Counted from the stretch's first letter, positions 7,754-16,684 are shown. The stretch: DNA of 36,077 nucleotides from Verrucomicrobiota bacterium (GCA_003402705.1 QQNF01000043.1:1-36077), one strand, 5' to 3'. Numbers and translations are program-made. Notes: generated by a model not told the origin, from the sequence alone.

Positions 7754-8336
7754 GCGCAGGATCAGGCTTGAGTTGGTAATATCCTATCATCGCATCGCCA
7801 TACCGCCGCTCGTCCCGCAATTCCCACCGCGATCCCTCCACCGGCCCCGCCCCGCCACGCGCAAACGACTCCAGCAGAAACCACCCGCCCGGCACCAGCA
7901 ACCCCGGCAGCACCGCGTCCCCTAGCAACCGCCCGTTCCAATCCACATCCCCCTTCACCTTCGCATACGGCGGATCAGCAAAAATCAGATCGTATCGCTC
8001 TCCCTCACCCGTCTCCCGACCGCGTCCCCGCAGCCAGTTCTCCACCGGCATCTGCACCACCGTCCCCCCACTCAATCGCGCCTTCGCCAGATTCTCCCGA
8101 ATCACCTGCGCCGCCACCCGATCCGTCTCCACAAACATCGCCCGCTTCGCCCCCCGACTCAAACACTCCAGCCCATACGACCCGCTCCCTCCAAACAAAT
8201 CCAGCACCGCAGCCCCCTCCACCAACTCCCCGAGCTTCGAAAACACCGCCTCCCTCACCCGGTCAGCCGTCGGCCGCAGGGATGTCTTGGGTACCGTGAT
8301 CGTAATGCCGCCGGCGCTGCCCGCTATGATCCGCAT
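7722..8336 (-). CDS. rsmD: 16S rRNA (guanine(966)-N(2))-methyltransferase
   Basis: 204 aa from the ATG at 8336, which gives the family N-terminus MRIIAGSAGG and has a GGAGG three bases upstream. An in-frame ATG at 8348 adds four residues. The enzyme methylates G966 of 16S rRNA using S-adenosylmethionine during 30S assembly. Visible motifs are LRPTADRVREAVFSKL (substrate region), VLDLFGGSGSYGLECLSRGA (SAM-binding motif I, with GGSGSYG where GAGSGALG is usual) and the catalytic FADPPYAK of N6/N2 methyltransferases. Its end overlaps waaA by 32 bp. The frame remains open far upstream into the divergent regulator, but that part is antisense. It is divergent from the response regulator across about 150 bp. 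Confidence 0.93.
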   Translation of the reverse strand: MRIIAGSAGGITITVPKTSLRPTADRVREAVFSKLGELVEGAAVLDLFGGSGSYGLECLSRGAKRAMFVETDRVAAQVIRENLAKARLSGGTVVQMPVENWLRGRGRETGEGERYDLIFADPPYAKVKGDVDWNGRLLGDAVLPGLLVPGGWFLLESFARGGAGPVEGSRWELRDERRYGDAMIGYYQLKPDPAHAAVDDTAGL

Positions 8337-8377
8337 AGCCCTCCGCATAGGCCGCTCACCCTCCACCCGCAACCCCC

Positions 8378-8403
8378 CATATGCTCCCCCCATATGCTCC
8401 CCC
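8378..8403. repeat. Perfect 13-bp tandem duplication in the rsmD/regulator divergent spacer
   Basis: CATATGCTCCCCC occurs twice head to tail (8378-8390 and 8391-8403), 80 bases before the response-regulator start. It could be a duplicated binding site or slippage in a C-rich leader; nothing decides between them. Confidence 0.7.
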
Positions 8404-8483
8404 CAATCCGTTCCCCAGCACGCGGTTGCCTCCGTGTCAGTTTGTCCCATCTTAACCCTCACGCCTCCCGCTCCCCTCCCCTC

Positions 8484-9947
8484 ATGGACGCCACCGTTCT
8501 CATCGTCGACGACGAAAAACACACCCGCGACGGTCTCCGCATGTCCCTCGAAGACGACTTCGATGTCTATGTCGCCTCCGACCGCGCCGAAGCCCTCGAA
8601 GTCCTCAAACACGAACGCATCGACGTCATGGTCACCGACCTCCGCCTCGGTGCCGACGACGGCATGCAACTCATCGACGCCGCCCTCGCCTTCCCTCACC
8701 CCCCAGTCGTCATCATGATGACCGCCTACGGCAGCGTCGACACCGCCGTCGAAGCCATGCGCCGCGGTGCATGGCACTTCGTCACCAAACCAGTCAACAT
8801 CGAGGAACTCGACCTCCTCATCCGCCGCGCCCTCCGCAGCAGAAACCTCGAACAGGAAAACTCCTCCCTCCAGCGCCAGATCGACGACCGCTTCGGCCTC
8901 GACAAGCTCCTCGGCAACTCCGCACCCATGCAGCGGGTCTTCGAAAGCATCCAGCAGGTCGCCCCCACCCGCGCCACCGTCCTCATCGAAGGCGAAAGCG
9001 GTACCGGCAAGGAACTCGTCGCCCACGCCCTCCACAACCTCAGCGGCCGCCCCAAAGCCAAACTCGTCATCGTCCACTGCGCCGCCCTCTCACCACAATT
9101 GCTGGAAAGCGAACTCTTCGGCCACGAACGCGGAGCCTTCACCGGTGCCTCCGAACGCCGCATCGGCCGCTTCGAAACCGCCAACGGCGGCACGCTCTTC
9201 CTCGACGAACTCGGCGAAATCGACCAGAGCACTCAGGTCAAACTCCTCCGCGCCCTCGGTGAACGCACCGTCGAACGCGTCGGCGGCAACGCCCCCATCA
9301 AAATCGATGTCCGCGTCATCGCCGCCACAAACAAAAACCTCGCCGCCATGGTCGAAGACGGCAAATTCCGCGAGGACCTCTACTTCCGCCTCAATGTGGT
9401 CAATATCCACATGCCCCCGCTCCGCGACCGACCCGAAGACGTCCCCATCCTCGCCGCCGCCTTCCTCCGCGAACTAGCCAAAGAAAACCGCCGCGAGGTC
9501 CGCGAAATCTCCCTCGAAGCCATGGAAGCCCTCTCCAGCTACCGCTGGCCAGGCAATGTCCGCGAACTCCGCACCGCCATCGAACACGGGGTCGTCATGT
9601 GCACCGGCCCCAAACTCCTCCTCCGCCACCTCCCCCACTCCCTCCGCGGCGGCCACATCCTCAACCTAGCCAACTCAAGACCGCCCTCCCCTAACGCCCT
9701 CCCCGCTCCCGGCGAATCCTCCATCTCCCGCGCCCTCTCCACCTCCTCTCCCTCCTCGCCCACTTCCCCTCCAGCCGACCTCAACCTCGCCGCCATGGAA
9801 GACTCGTTCATCCGCGAAGCCCTCCGCCGCACCGGCGACAACCGCAGCGCCGCCGCACGCCTCCTCGGCATCTCCCGCCGCACGCTCCACCGCAAACTCC
9901 ACACCATGGGCCTCGCCGAACCCCCGGACGACGACCCCGCCTCCTGA
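8484..9947 (+). CDS. NtrC-family sigma-54-dependent response regulator
   Basis: 487 aa from the ATG at 8484, chosen because it places the receiver domain at residue 3. The receiver domain (3-120) has the acidic pair D9/D10, phosphoacceptor D52 (VTDLRLG) and K102 (TKPV). The AAA+ domain has Walker A GESGTGKE (170-177), the sigma-54-contacting GAFTGA (217-222), Walker B GGTLFLDELGEI and the late RWPGNVREL. A Ser/Pro-rich linker leads to a Fis-type helix-turn-helix (NRSAAARLLGISRRTLHRKL). It should activate RpoN promoters after phosphorylation, but no histidine kinase is in the window, so signal and regulon are unknown. Its TGA overlaps the next start as TGATG, implying translational coupling. 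Confidence 0.94.
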   Translation: MDATVLIVDDEKHTRDGLRMSLEDDFDVYVASDRAEALEVLKHERIDVMVTDLRLGADDGMQLIDAALAFPHPPVVIMMTAYGSVDTAVEAMRRGAWHFVTKPVNIEELDLLIRRALRSRNLEQENSSLQRQIDDRFGLDKLLGNSAPMQRVFESIQQVAPTRATVLIEGESGTGKELVAHALHNLSGRPKAKLVIVHCAALSPQLLESELFGHERGAFTGASERRIGRFETANGGTLFLDELGEIDQSTQVKLLRALGERTVERVGGNAPIKIDVRVIAATNKNLAAMVEDGKFREDLYFRLNVVNIHMPPLRDRPEDVPILAAAFLRELAKENRREVREISLEAMEALSSYRWPGNVRELRTAIEHGVVMCTGPKLLLRHLPHSLRGGHILNLANSRPPSPNALPAPGESSISRALSTSSPSSPTSPPADLNLAAMEDSFIREALRRTGDNRSAAARLLGISRRTLHRKLHTMGLAEPPDDDPAS

Positions 9948-10633
9948 TGCCCCCCCCTCTCCCCATCTTCGCTTCCCTCGACCTCCTCGACCACCGCCCC
10001 CACCCGCGCGGCCCCGCCGCGAACATGGCCGCCGACGAAGCCCTCCTCCTCTCCGTCACCCGCCCCACGCTCCGCGTCTATTCATGGTCTGAACCCGCCG
10101 TCAGCTTCGGCTACTTCATCCCGCTCGCCGACGCCCGCATCGTCGCCGGCCCGTCCCAACCCGTCGTCCGCCGCTGGACCGGCGGCGGCATCGTCTCCCA
10201 CGGCACCGACTTCACATGGTCCCTCATCGTCCCCAGATCCCACCCCGCCGCCTCCCTCAATCCCCCGCTCTCCTACGCCTCTTTCCACCAAGCCCTCGCC
10301 GCCGCCCTCCTCGCCTCTGGCATCGCCGTCACCCAGGTCCCCCCGGACGCCCCCGCCCCTTCCTCCGGACAATGCCTCGACCTCCCCGCACCCGGCGATC
10401 TCCTCACACCCAACGGCCGCAAAATCGCCGGTGCCGGTCAGCGCCGCAGCCGCCACGGTCTCCTCCACCAGGGCACTCTCAACGGCGTCCCCCTGCCTCA
10501 CGACTTCCCCTCACGCCTCGCCGCCGCCCTCGCCTCCGAATACCGCACCTTCCCAGCCGACGACTTCCCCGTCGCCCTCTGCGCCGACCTCACCGCACGC
10601 TATCAATCCCCGGACTGGCTCGAAAAACGCTGA
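9947..10633 (+). CDS. Lipoate-protein ligase / octanoyltransferase family protein (LipM/LplA-like)
   Basis: 228 aa. The BPL/LplA/LipB fold shows RRWTGGGIVSHG (acyl-pocket loop, about 75-86), DFTWSLIV, and NGRKIAGAGQRRSRHG followed by LLHQGTL. K159 of GRKIAG matches the lysine that binds the carboxyl group in LplA and LipM. C143 in SSGQCLDLP sits where LipM octanoyltransferases have their catalytic cysteine, so transfer of octanoyl groups from acyl carrier protein to lipoyl domains is slightly favoured over ATP-dependent lipoate ligation. Family members run about 250-340 aa, so this one is short and lacks an LplA C-terminal domain. Its start overlaps the regulator stop (TGATG). It converges on the next gene with 18 bp between stops. 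Confidence 0.82.
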   Translation: MPPPLPIFASLDLLDHRPHPRGPAANMAADEALLLSVTRPTLRVYSWSEPAVSFGYFIPLADARIVAGPSQPVVRRWTGGGIVSHGTDFTWSLIVPRSHPAASLNPPLSYASFHQALAAALLASGIAVTQVPPDAPAPSSGQCLDLPAPGDLLTPNGRKIAGAGQRRSRHGLLHQGTLNGVPLPHDFPSRLAAALASEYRTFPADDFPVALCADLTARYQSPDWLEKR

Positions 10634-10651
10634 CACATCCCGCGGCTCCGA

Positions 10652-11947
10652 TCACTTCCCGATACAGAACAGGTGCTTCTCGCCCCGGATCAGCAGATGA
10701 TCGTTCCACACCGCCGGCGATGCCTGCACGTTCTCGCCTAGCGGATTCCTCGCCAGCACTTTGAAGCTCTCCGCCGCCTCGATCACCGCCGTCACCCCAT
10801 CATCCCCGGTGATGTAAATCTTCCCGTCCGCTAGAATCGGCGAAGCCGCATACGTCCCACCCAACCGCTCCCGCCACACCACCTCGCCAGTCGCCGTCTT
10901 CGCACACCACGCCATCCCGCCCTCCGTCACACAATACAGATTCGGCGCCGCATGAATCATCGACGGCAACTTCGGCGGATTCTTGTCCTGCTCCCACGCC
11001 ATCGCCGTCTCCGGCAGCTTCCCCTTCGCCCCCGCCAGCCGGAACGCCCGCACCGAATCCGCCCCGCCAAACCCGTTCGCCTGAATCACCAGTCCCTCCG
11101 CAATCATCACCGACGGCGTAATCCCCTCCCCGGGATTGTCCGCCGTCCATAGCAACTCCCCGTTCTTCAGATCAAACCCCTGCACCACATCCCCGGCCGC
11201 ACTCACCACCACCCGCCGCCCGCTCTCATCAGTCCACAGGTTCGGCGTGATGTGCGAAATCCGCGAACTCCCCCGCATCGTCTTCCACGCCTGCTTCCCA
11301 TCCTCCGCACCCAACGCAAACACAAAACTCCGGTCCCACGGCAACTGCCATCCCACCCGTTCCTTGTCAGCTCCCTCTTTGTCAGGATCCGTACTCCAGT
11401 CCCACGGAATCACCAGCATCCCATCCTCCAGCACCGGCGACGACCCCAATCCATGCCTGCTGTAAAAACGATACTCCCGGAACTCCCACTCCACCTTCCC
11501 CTCGAAATCCAGCGCCGCCACCCCGCCCGACCCGAACAACGCATACACCCGCTTCCCATCCGTCACCGGCGTCGGCGTCGCATACGTGTTCCTCGTCTCC
11601 TTCCGCGCCGTCTCCTGAGTGAACACTTTCGTCCGCCACAACACCTTCCCATCCCCCGCACTAACACACAGCACCTCCGCCCCAGCCCCGCCCTCCGTCG
11701 CCGTCGTCACAAAAATCCGGTCCCCCCACACAATCGGCGACGAATGCCCCACCCCAGGGATCTCCGTCTTCCACTTCAATCCCTTCCCTCCTTCCTTTGC
11801 CGCATCCCACTCCAGCGGCAATCCCTTCGCCTGCGACTCCCCCTGACGCGTCGGCCCCCGAAAACACGGCCACTGCTCACCACCAACAGCCGCAAGGCTC
11901 CACAACAGCGACACCGCCACTACCAGTCTCTCGGATGACTTCATCAT
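10652..11947 (-). CDS. Secreted BamB-like PQQ-repeat beta-propeller protein
   Basis: 431 aa; translation starts at one of two adjacent ATGs (11947 or 11944). The signal peptide is MMKSSERLVVAVSLLWSLAAVGG. The mature part begins WPCFRGPTRQG, the Trp-Phe-Arg-Gly-Pro opening common to a large Verrucomicrobia/Planctomycetes family. Repeated propeller blades follow, such as GVGHSSPIVWGDRIFVTT, DGKVLWRT, TPTPVTDGKRVYALFGSGGVAALD, SSPVLEDGMLVIPW, NGELLWTADN and ASPILADGKIYITGDDG. These proteins are often annotated as outer membrane assembly factor BamB-like or PQQ-binding, but whether PQQ is bound is not visible. Its paralogue lies at 13096-14346 on the other strand, with fabD between. Function unknown; probably a periplasmic scaffold or dehydrogenase-like protein. 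Confidence 0.87.
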   Translation of the reverse strand: MMKSSERLVVAVSLLWSLAAVGGEQWPCFRGPTRQGESQAKGLPLEWDAAKEGGKGLKWKTEIPGVGHSSPIVWGDRIFVTTATEGGAGAEVLCVSAGDGKVLWRTKVFTQETARKETRNTYATPTPVTDGKRVYALFGSGGVAALDFEGKVEWEFREYRFYSRHGLGSSPVLEDGMLVIPWDWSTDPDKEGADKERVGWQLPWDRSFVFALGAEDGKQAWKTMRGSSRISHITPNLWTDESGRRVVVSAAGDVVQGFDLKNGELLWTADNPGEGITPSVMIAEGLVIQANGFGGADSVRAFRLAGAKGKLPETAMAWEQDKNPPKLPSMIHAAPNLYCVTEGGMAWCAKTATGEVVWRERLGGTYAASPILADGKIYITGDDGVTAVIEAAESFKVLARNPLGENVQASPAVWNDHLLIRGEKHLFCIGK

Positions 11948-12115
11948 TCAGGGGGATTACTTTCAGTTCCGCACCCCTTCAAGGCCCCATTCGCTCCGCG
12001 CACCGCCATTCTCTCCCGCATCCATGGGCTGCCTCCGCCATTCGCCTGCGTCCTCTCCCCTCTCCCCTCAACCCTCTTGCAGCACCCTACCCACCCTGCT
12101 AAGCCCCACGCCCCT

Positions 12116-13042
12116 ATGAGCAAACGCGTCGTCCTCCTCTTCTCCGGCCAAGGCGCCCAGTCCGTCGGCATGGGCCTCGAATTGGCCTCCGCCTTCCCGG
12201 AAGCCCGCAACCTCTTCGACGAGGCCGACGCCATCCTCGGCTCCAGTCTCAGCAATGTCATGTTCCACGGCCCCATCGAGGAACTCACCCGCACCAGCCG
12301 CTGCCAGCCCGCCCTCTACACCCACGGCCTCGCCTGCCTAGCCGTCCTCCGCAACGCCCTCCCGGATCTCGAAATCGCCGCCGCCGCCGGCCTCTCCCTC
12401 GGCGAATTCACCGCCCACGCCGCCGCCTCCACCTTCTCCTTCGCCGCAGGCCTCCAGCTCGTCGCCCGCCGCGGCAGCTTCATGGAAGACGCCTGCAACG
12501 CCACCGCCGGCTCCATGCTCGCCATGCTCGGAGGCGAAGAAGATCAGATCCGCTCCCTCGCCACCGACGCCGATGTCGACATGGCCAACTTCAATACCCC
12601 CGGACAAATCGTCCTCAGCGGCTCCAAAGAAAACATCGCGCGCGCCGTCTCCCTCGCCAAAGAACGCGGCCTCCGCGGCAAGGAACTCCCCGTCGCCGGT
12701 GCCTACCACAGCCGTCTCATGATCAGCGCTCAGCAAAAACTCGCCGCCGAACTCGCCGCCACCCCGATCGCCTCCCCAGCCTTCCCTGTCATCTGCAACC
12801 TCGAAGCCCGCCCCGTCTCGTCCCCGGACGATATCCGCCGCACGCTCGAAGCCCAGGTCACCGGCTCCGTCCGCTGGGCCCAAAGCATGGACTTCCTCCT
12901 CGAAGCCGGCCACGACCTCTTCCTCGAACTCGGCCCCGGCGGCCAACTCGCAGGCATGCTCTCCCGCATCCGCAAAGGCACCCCCGTCCACTCCATTTCC
13001 GACCCCGCCAGTCTCGAAAAAGCCGTCGCCGCTCTCCGCTGA
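12116..13042 (+). CDS. fabD: Malonyl-CoA:ACP transacylase
   Basis: 308 aa, the standard family length, from the ATG at 12116 (MSKRVVLLFSGQGAQSVGMG). It moves the malonyl group from CoA to acyl carrier protein, feeding type II fatty-acid synthesis in the cytoplasm. The GQGAQ oxyanion loop (11-15), the nucleophile elbow GLSLGE with S94, the Arg pair at about 118-119 that binds the malonyl carboxylate, and the catalytic His in GAYHSRLM (H198) are all present. The end has ELGPGGQLAGM. The leader is C-rich without a Shine-Dalgarno. No other fab gene or acpP is next to it, so it is detached from the usual fab cluster. Its TGA overlaps an ATG at 13042 (TGATG) that may or may not be the next gene's start. 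Confidence 0.95.
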   Translation: MSKRVVLLFSGQGAQSVGMGLELASAFPEARNLFDEADAILGSSLSNVMFHGPIEELTRTSRCQPALYTHGLACLAVLRNALPDLEIAAAAGLSLGEFTAHAAASTFSFAAGLQLVARRGSFMEDACNATAGSMLAMLGGEEDQIRSLATDADVDMANFNTPGQIVLSGSKENIARAVSLAKERGLRGKELPVAGAYHSRLMISAQQKLAAELAATPIASPAFPVICNLEARPVSSPDDIRRTLEAQVTGSVRWAQSMDFLLEAGHDLFLELGPGGQLAGMLSRIRKGTPVHSISDPASLEKAVAALR

Positions 13043-13095
13043 TGCGGATCCCCATCCCGCAGGCACTCCCCGCCACCCACGGCTCCCTTCACAAC

Positions 13096-14346
13096 ATGAG
13101 CCGTCCCATCTCGTCACGCCTCCCAGCCTCGCTCGCCCTCGCCTCCCTCATTCTTGCTTCCTCTCCACTAGCAGCTCAGGACTGGACTCGCTTCCACGGC
13201 CCCAGCGGCGGCAACGCCGCCGCCCCTAGTCTCCCCGCCTCCTTCACAGACGCCGACTTCGCATGGAAAACCGACCTCCCCGGCACCGGCGTCTCCTCCC
13301 CCGTCGCATGGGGCAACTCCATCTTCCTAACCACAGAAACCGACAGCTCCAGCCGCGCCCTCCTCTGCCTCGACCTCTCCTCAGGCAAGGAACGCTGGCG
13401 CCTCGCTGACTCGTTCGACGCACACGGCAAACACCGCTTCAACAGCTTCGCCAGCAGCACCCCCACCGTCGACAAGGACCGCATCTACCTCTCATGGACC
13501 AGCGGCGGCAACATGCTCGCCCTCGCCGCCGACCACAACGGCCACAAGCTCTGGCAGGTCAACCTCGGCCCCTACTCCGAAGAACACGGCAGCGGTGCCT
13601 CCCCAGTCCTCGCAGGTCCCGCCCTCATCGTCGTCAACGATTCCCAGGGCGCTGACGGTGCCATCCTCGGCCTCAACCCCAAAGACGGCACCACGCTCTG
13701 GAAACTCCCGCGCCGCAGCGACCGCACGCCTTTCTCCACCCCGGCCGTCTTCGAGGAATCCCCCGGCCTCTGGCGCGTCATCCTCTCCAGCAACCCAGCC
13801 GCCCTAACCTGCCTCGACACCGCCTCCGGCAAGGTCCTCTGGAACGTCGACAACCCTCAGCCCGGCCAGCGCGCCGTCGGCTCACCCACGATCACCAACG
13901 GCATCTGCTTCGCCACCGTCGGCCAGGGCGGCAAAGCCAACGCCGCCATCGCCGTCCGCATCAAAGACGGCTCGCGTCTCTGGGAAAACGGTAAAGGCCT
14001 CCCCTACGTCCCCACTCCTCTCGCTCTCAATAAACACTTCCTCCTCCTCGGCGACGGCGGCATCCTCTCCTCCGTCAACTCGGAAACCGGCACCCACTCA
14101 TGGAGCGAACGCGTCTTCCAGGACCAGGCCTACAGCTCCCCAGTCTCCTCAGGCGACCGCATCTTCTGCATCAGCCGCTCCGGCAAAATCGCCGTCGTCA
14201 GCGCCAACCCCGATTCCTTCCAACTCCTCGGTACCGCCGAACTCGGCGATCCCTGCGACTCCACCCCAGCCATCGCCAACGGCCGTCTCATCATCCGCAC
14301 CGCCCACAAGCTCTTCTGCCTCGCCCCAAAGGACGCCCAGCCCTGA
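13096..14346 (+). CDS. Secreted BamB-like PQQ-repeat beta-propeller protein
   Basis: 416 aa from the ATG at 13096, which opens a normal signal peptide (MSRPISSRLPASLALASLILASSPLAA). A coupled ATG at 13042, sharing TGATG with fabD, would add 18 residues ahead of it and cannot be excluded. The mature protein starts WTRFHGPSGGN and shows blades like FAWKTDLPGTGVSSPVAWG, SGKERWRL, SSTPTVDKDRIYLSW, GSGASPVLAGPALIVVND, SGKVLWNVDN and RLIIRTAHKLFCLA. It is a paralogue of the protein at 10652-11947 (shared opening, VSSPVAWG/HSSPIVWG and VLWNVDNP/LLWTADNP) but runs on the same strand as fabD. Substrate unknown. Only four bases separate its stop from that of convergent folK. Confidence 0.86.
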   Translation: MSRPISSRLPASLALASLILASSPLAAQDWTRFHGPSGGNAAAPSLPASFTDADFAWKTDLPGTGVSSPVAWGNSIFLTTETDSSSRALLCLDLSSGKERWRLADSFDAHGKHRFNSFASSTPTVDKDRIYLSWTSGGNMLALAADHNGHKLWQVNLGPYSEEHGSGASPVLAGPALIVVNDSQGADGAILGLNPKDGTTLWKLPRRSDRTPFSTPAVFEESPGLWRVILSSNPAALTCLDTASGKVLWNVDNPQPGQRAVGSPTITNGICFATVGQGGKANAAIAVRIKDGSRLWENGKGLPYVPTPLALNKHFLLLGDGGILSSVNSETGTHSWSERVFQDQAYSSPVSSGDRIFCISRSGKIAVVSANPDSFQLLGTAELGDPCDSTPAIANGRLIIRTAHKLFCLAPKDAQP

Positions 14347-14350
14347 CTCC

Positions 14351-14854
14351 TCAGCACCAGCCTTCCGCAAGATAAAGCCGCAGGCTCCCGTCACACGGCC
14401 CCAGCCTCTCTAGCAGCTCCGCCGCACTCCGCCCCTGCCCCGGCAGCACTAGCGCCGGCCGCACCGCCGCCAGCGGCGCCAGCACAAACCGCCGCTCCCC
14501 AACCCTCGGATGCGGCACCGTCAGCTCCGCATCCCCCCACGTCTCCCCTCCCACATATAACACATCCAGATCCACCGTCCGCGGTGCATTCCGCCCGCGC
14601 TCAGCCGGCCGACCCATCACAATCTCAATCCCCTGCAGCGCCCGCAGCAGCTCCAGCGGCGTCATCTCGCTCTCCACCACCACCACCGCATTCAAAAACG
14701 CCCCCGACCCCTCCGGACAATCCACCGGCTCAGTCTCATACACCGGCGAAACCGCCACCACCCGCCCGCAACCGTCCGACAGCCGCGCCACCGCCTCCCG
14801 CAGCGCCGCCAGCCGATCCCCGAGGTTCGATCCCAACGCAATCCCGCACTCCAT
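14351..14854 (-). CDS. folK: 2-amino-4-hydroxy-6-hydroxymethyldihydropteridine diphosphokinase
   Basis: 167 aa, a normal single-domain length. It transfers pyrophosphate from ATP to 6-hydroxymethyl-dihydropterin, a step of folate synthesis in the cytoplasm. Seen are the opening ALGSNLGDR, SPVYETEPVDCPEG, the FLNAVVVVES strand, the ALQGIEIVMGR stretch and the family signature GRNAPRTVDLDVL, followed by VPHPRVGERRFVLAPLA. It sits four bases after dapB and is surely cotranscribed with it. No other folate gene is present, so the pairing is with lysine/peptidoglycan synthesis rather than a folate operon. Confidence 0.95.
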   Translation of the reverse strand: MECGIALGSNLGDRLAALREAVARLSDGCGRVVAVSPVYETEPVDCPEGSGAFLNAVVVVESEMTPLELLRALQGIEIVMGRPAERGRNAPRTVDLDVLYVGGETWGDAELTVPHPRVGERRFVLAPLAAVRPALVLPGQGRSAAELLERLGPCDGSLRLYLAEGWC

Positions 14855-14858
14855 AATC

Positions 14859-15605
14859 CTAACGCTCCCTCAGTCCCAGCACGTCCTCCATGTCGTACAA
14901 CCCCGGTTCCCGCCCCGTCAGCCACTTCGCCGCACGCACCGCCCCGCTCGCAAACGTATCCCGGCTGCTCGCCTTGTGCGTCAGCTCCACACGTTCCCCC
15001 AGCGCCGCAAACATCACCGTGTGATCTCCCACCACATCACCCCCGCGCACCGCATGCATCCCGATCTCCCGCTTCGTCCGCGCACCCACATTCCCATGCC
15101 GGCCATGCCTCACATCGTCCTGATAGGATAACCCCGCCACCTCACTCAAAATCTCCGCCAGCCGCCGCGCCGTGCCGCTAGGACTGTCAATCTTCCGGTG
15201 ATGATGCATCTCCACCACCTCCAGATCATAATCCGGCCCCAGAATCTCCGCCGCCCGACGCGTCAGCCAGAACAACGTATTCACTCCCACACTGAAATTC
15301 GGCGCAAACACCACCGGCAATCGCGCCGACGCCTCCCGGATGAACGCCTCCGTTCCCCCATCGTGCCCAGTCGTCCCGATCACCAGCGGCTTACCAGCCG
15401 CCAGACACGCCGCCGTCAGCTCCCGCGTGAACGAATGATGCGAAAAATCCACCACCGCTTCACACGCCGCCAGATTCTCCCCAAGATCATCCCCCGCATC
15501 AATCAGCCGCTCCGCCACCACATCAGGATCCGCCTCCGCACTCTCCGCCACCGCCTGCCCCATCCGCCCCCGGCACCCCGTCACAAGTAATTTCAATGGT
15601 CTCAT
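14859..15605 (-). CDS. dapB: 4-hydroxy-tetrahydrodipicolinate reductase
   Basis: 248 aa, slightly shorter than the E. coli enzyme. It reduces hydroxytetrahydrodipicolinate with NAD(P)H in the diaminopimelate/lysine pathway. The Rossmann opening VTGCRGRMGQAV, VVDFSHHSFT, IGTTGHDGG, APNFSVGVNTLFWL and the catalytic signature EMHHHRKIDSPSGTA (E132 onward; H135 is the probable acid/base His, K138 the Lys) are intact. The C-terminus has SSRDTFASGAVRAAKWL. A GGGAGGG run abuts the ATG, an unusually short spacing if it is the ribosome site. It is first gene of a two-gene operon with folK. Confidence 0.95.
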   Translation of the reverse strand: MRPLKLLVTGCRGRMGQAVAESAEADPDVVAERLIDAGDDLGENLAACEAVVDFSHHSFTRELTAACLAAGKPLVIGTTGHDGGTEAFIREASARLPVVFAPNFSVGVNTLFWLTRRAAEILGPDYDLEVVEMHHHRKIDSPSGTARRLAEILSEVAGLSYQDDVRHGRHGNVGARTKREIGMHAVRGGDVVGDHTVMFAALGERVELTHKASSRDTFASGAVRAAKWLTGREPGLYDMEDVLGLRER

Positions 15606-15692
15606 CCCTCCCGATTACTCCCACCCCACCACCCACGCAAGCGCCACCACTCTCTTGAGCCCGCTCCCCTCCGCGCCCACCGTCCCCCCACC

Positions 15693-16679
15693 GTGCCCGT
15701 CGTCACTTCCTCCTACCTCCCACCGCGTTTCCTCAGACACGGCCACACCGCCACCATCCTCGCCAGCTTCTTCCCCGCCGGTCCAGACCAATGGTCCGCT
15801 TTCGAACGGCTCGAACTCCCCGACTCCGACTTCCTCGACCTCGCATGGATGCTCCGCCCGTCCCCTCGCCCCGCCCCCCTCGCCATCCTCTCCCACGGCC
15901 TCGAAGGCAGCTTCAACGCCCCCTACATCCGCAGTCTCGCCCGCACCCTCCACGCCGCCGGCTGGAACATCCTCGCATGGAACTACCGCTCCTGCGGCGG
16001 CATCCCCAACCGTCTCCCCCAATCCTATCACAGCGGAGCCTCCGACGACCTCCGCCTCGTCGTCTCCCACGCCGCCCCGCGCGCCTCCACCATCGCCCTC
16101 GTCGGCTTCAGCCTCGGCGGCAACCTCACCCTCAAATACGCCGCCGAATCCCCTCCCCACCCCGCCGTCTCCGCCGCCATCGCCGTCTCCGCACCCGTCC
16201 ACCTCGCATCCAGCGCCCGCGCCCTCGACCTCCCACGCAACCGTCTCTACCTCCTCCGTTTCCTCAGGTCCCTCATCCCCAAAGCCCTCGCCAAAGCCCG
16301 CCAGTTCCCCGGCTCGCTCGACCCCGCCAGCCTCCTCTCCATCCGCTCCATCCACGACTTCGACCACCGCGTCACCGCTCCCCTCCACGGCTTCTCCAGC
16401 GCCGAAGACTACTGGCAACGCGCCTCCGCCCTCCCCCTCCTCCCCAACCTATCCATTCCCTCTCTCCTCCTCAACGCCCTCGACGACCCGCTCCTCGCTA
16501 CCCCTTCCTTCCCTGAATCCATCGCCGCTCCCCACCCGCTCTTCCACATGGAACCGTCGCGCTTCGGCGGCCACGTCGGCTTCCCCGACCCCGCACGCGG
16601 CTGGCAACGCTGGCACGACCGCCGCATCCTCTCCTTCCTCACCCAGCACTCCCCCTCCCCAGCCACACCCGCATCCTAA
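15693..16679 (+). CDS. YheT-type alpha/beta hydrolase
   Basis: 328 aa, starting at a GTG (MPVVTSSYLPPRFLRHGHTATI). The opening PPRFLRHGHTATILAS is the signature start of the YheT/ABHD1-3 hydrolase group. The fold has SHGLEGSFNAPYIRSLA, WNYRSCGG, the nucleophile elbow VGFSLGGN (S140), the acid in LNALDDPLL (D264 or D265) and the catalytic His in FGGHVGF (H294). The family acts on lipids or esters, and the true substrate in bacteria is unsettled. It diverges from dapB across 87 bp. Downstream the gene shares a hairpin region with the convergent cytochrome gene; the T-run suits only the opposite direction. Confidence 0.9.
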   Translation: MPVVTSSYLPPRFLRHGHTATILASFFPAGPDQWSAFERLELPDSDFLDLAWMLRPSPRPAPLAILSHGLEGSFNAPYIRSLARTLHAAGWNILAWNYRSCGGIPNRLPQSYHSGASDDLRLVVSHAAPRASTIALVGFSLGGNLTLKYAAESPPHPAVSAAIAVSAPVHLASSARALDLPRNRLYLLRFLRSLIPKALAKARQFPGSLDPASLLSIRSIHDFDHRVTAPLHGFSSAEDYWQRASALPLLPNLSIPSLLLNALDDPLLATPSFPESIAAPHPLFHMEPSRFGGHVGFPDPARGWQRWHDRRILSFLTQHSPSPATPAS

Positions 16680-16684
16680 CTCCT

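Noticed and set aside
8349..9077. Long N-terminal extension of the rsmD frame
   Set aside because: It is antisense to the response regulator, and RsmD proteins begin at MRIIAG as seen at 8336.
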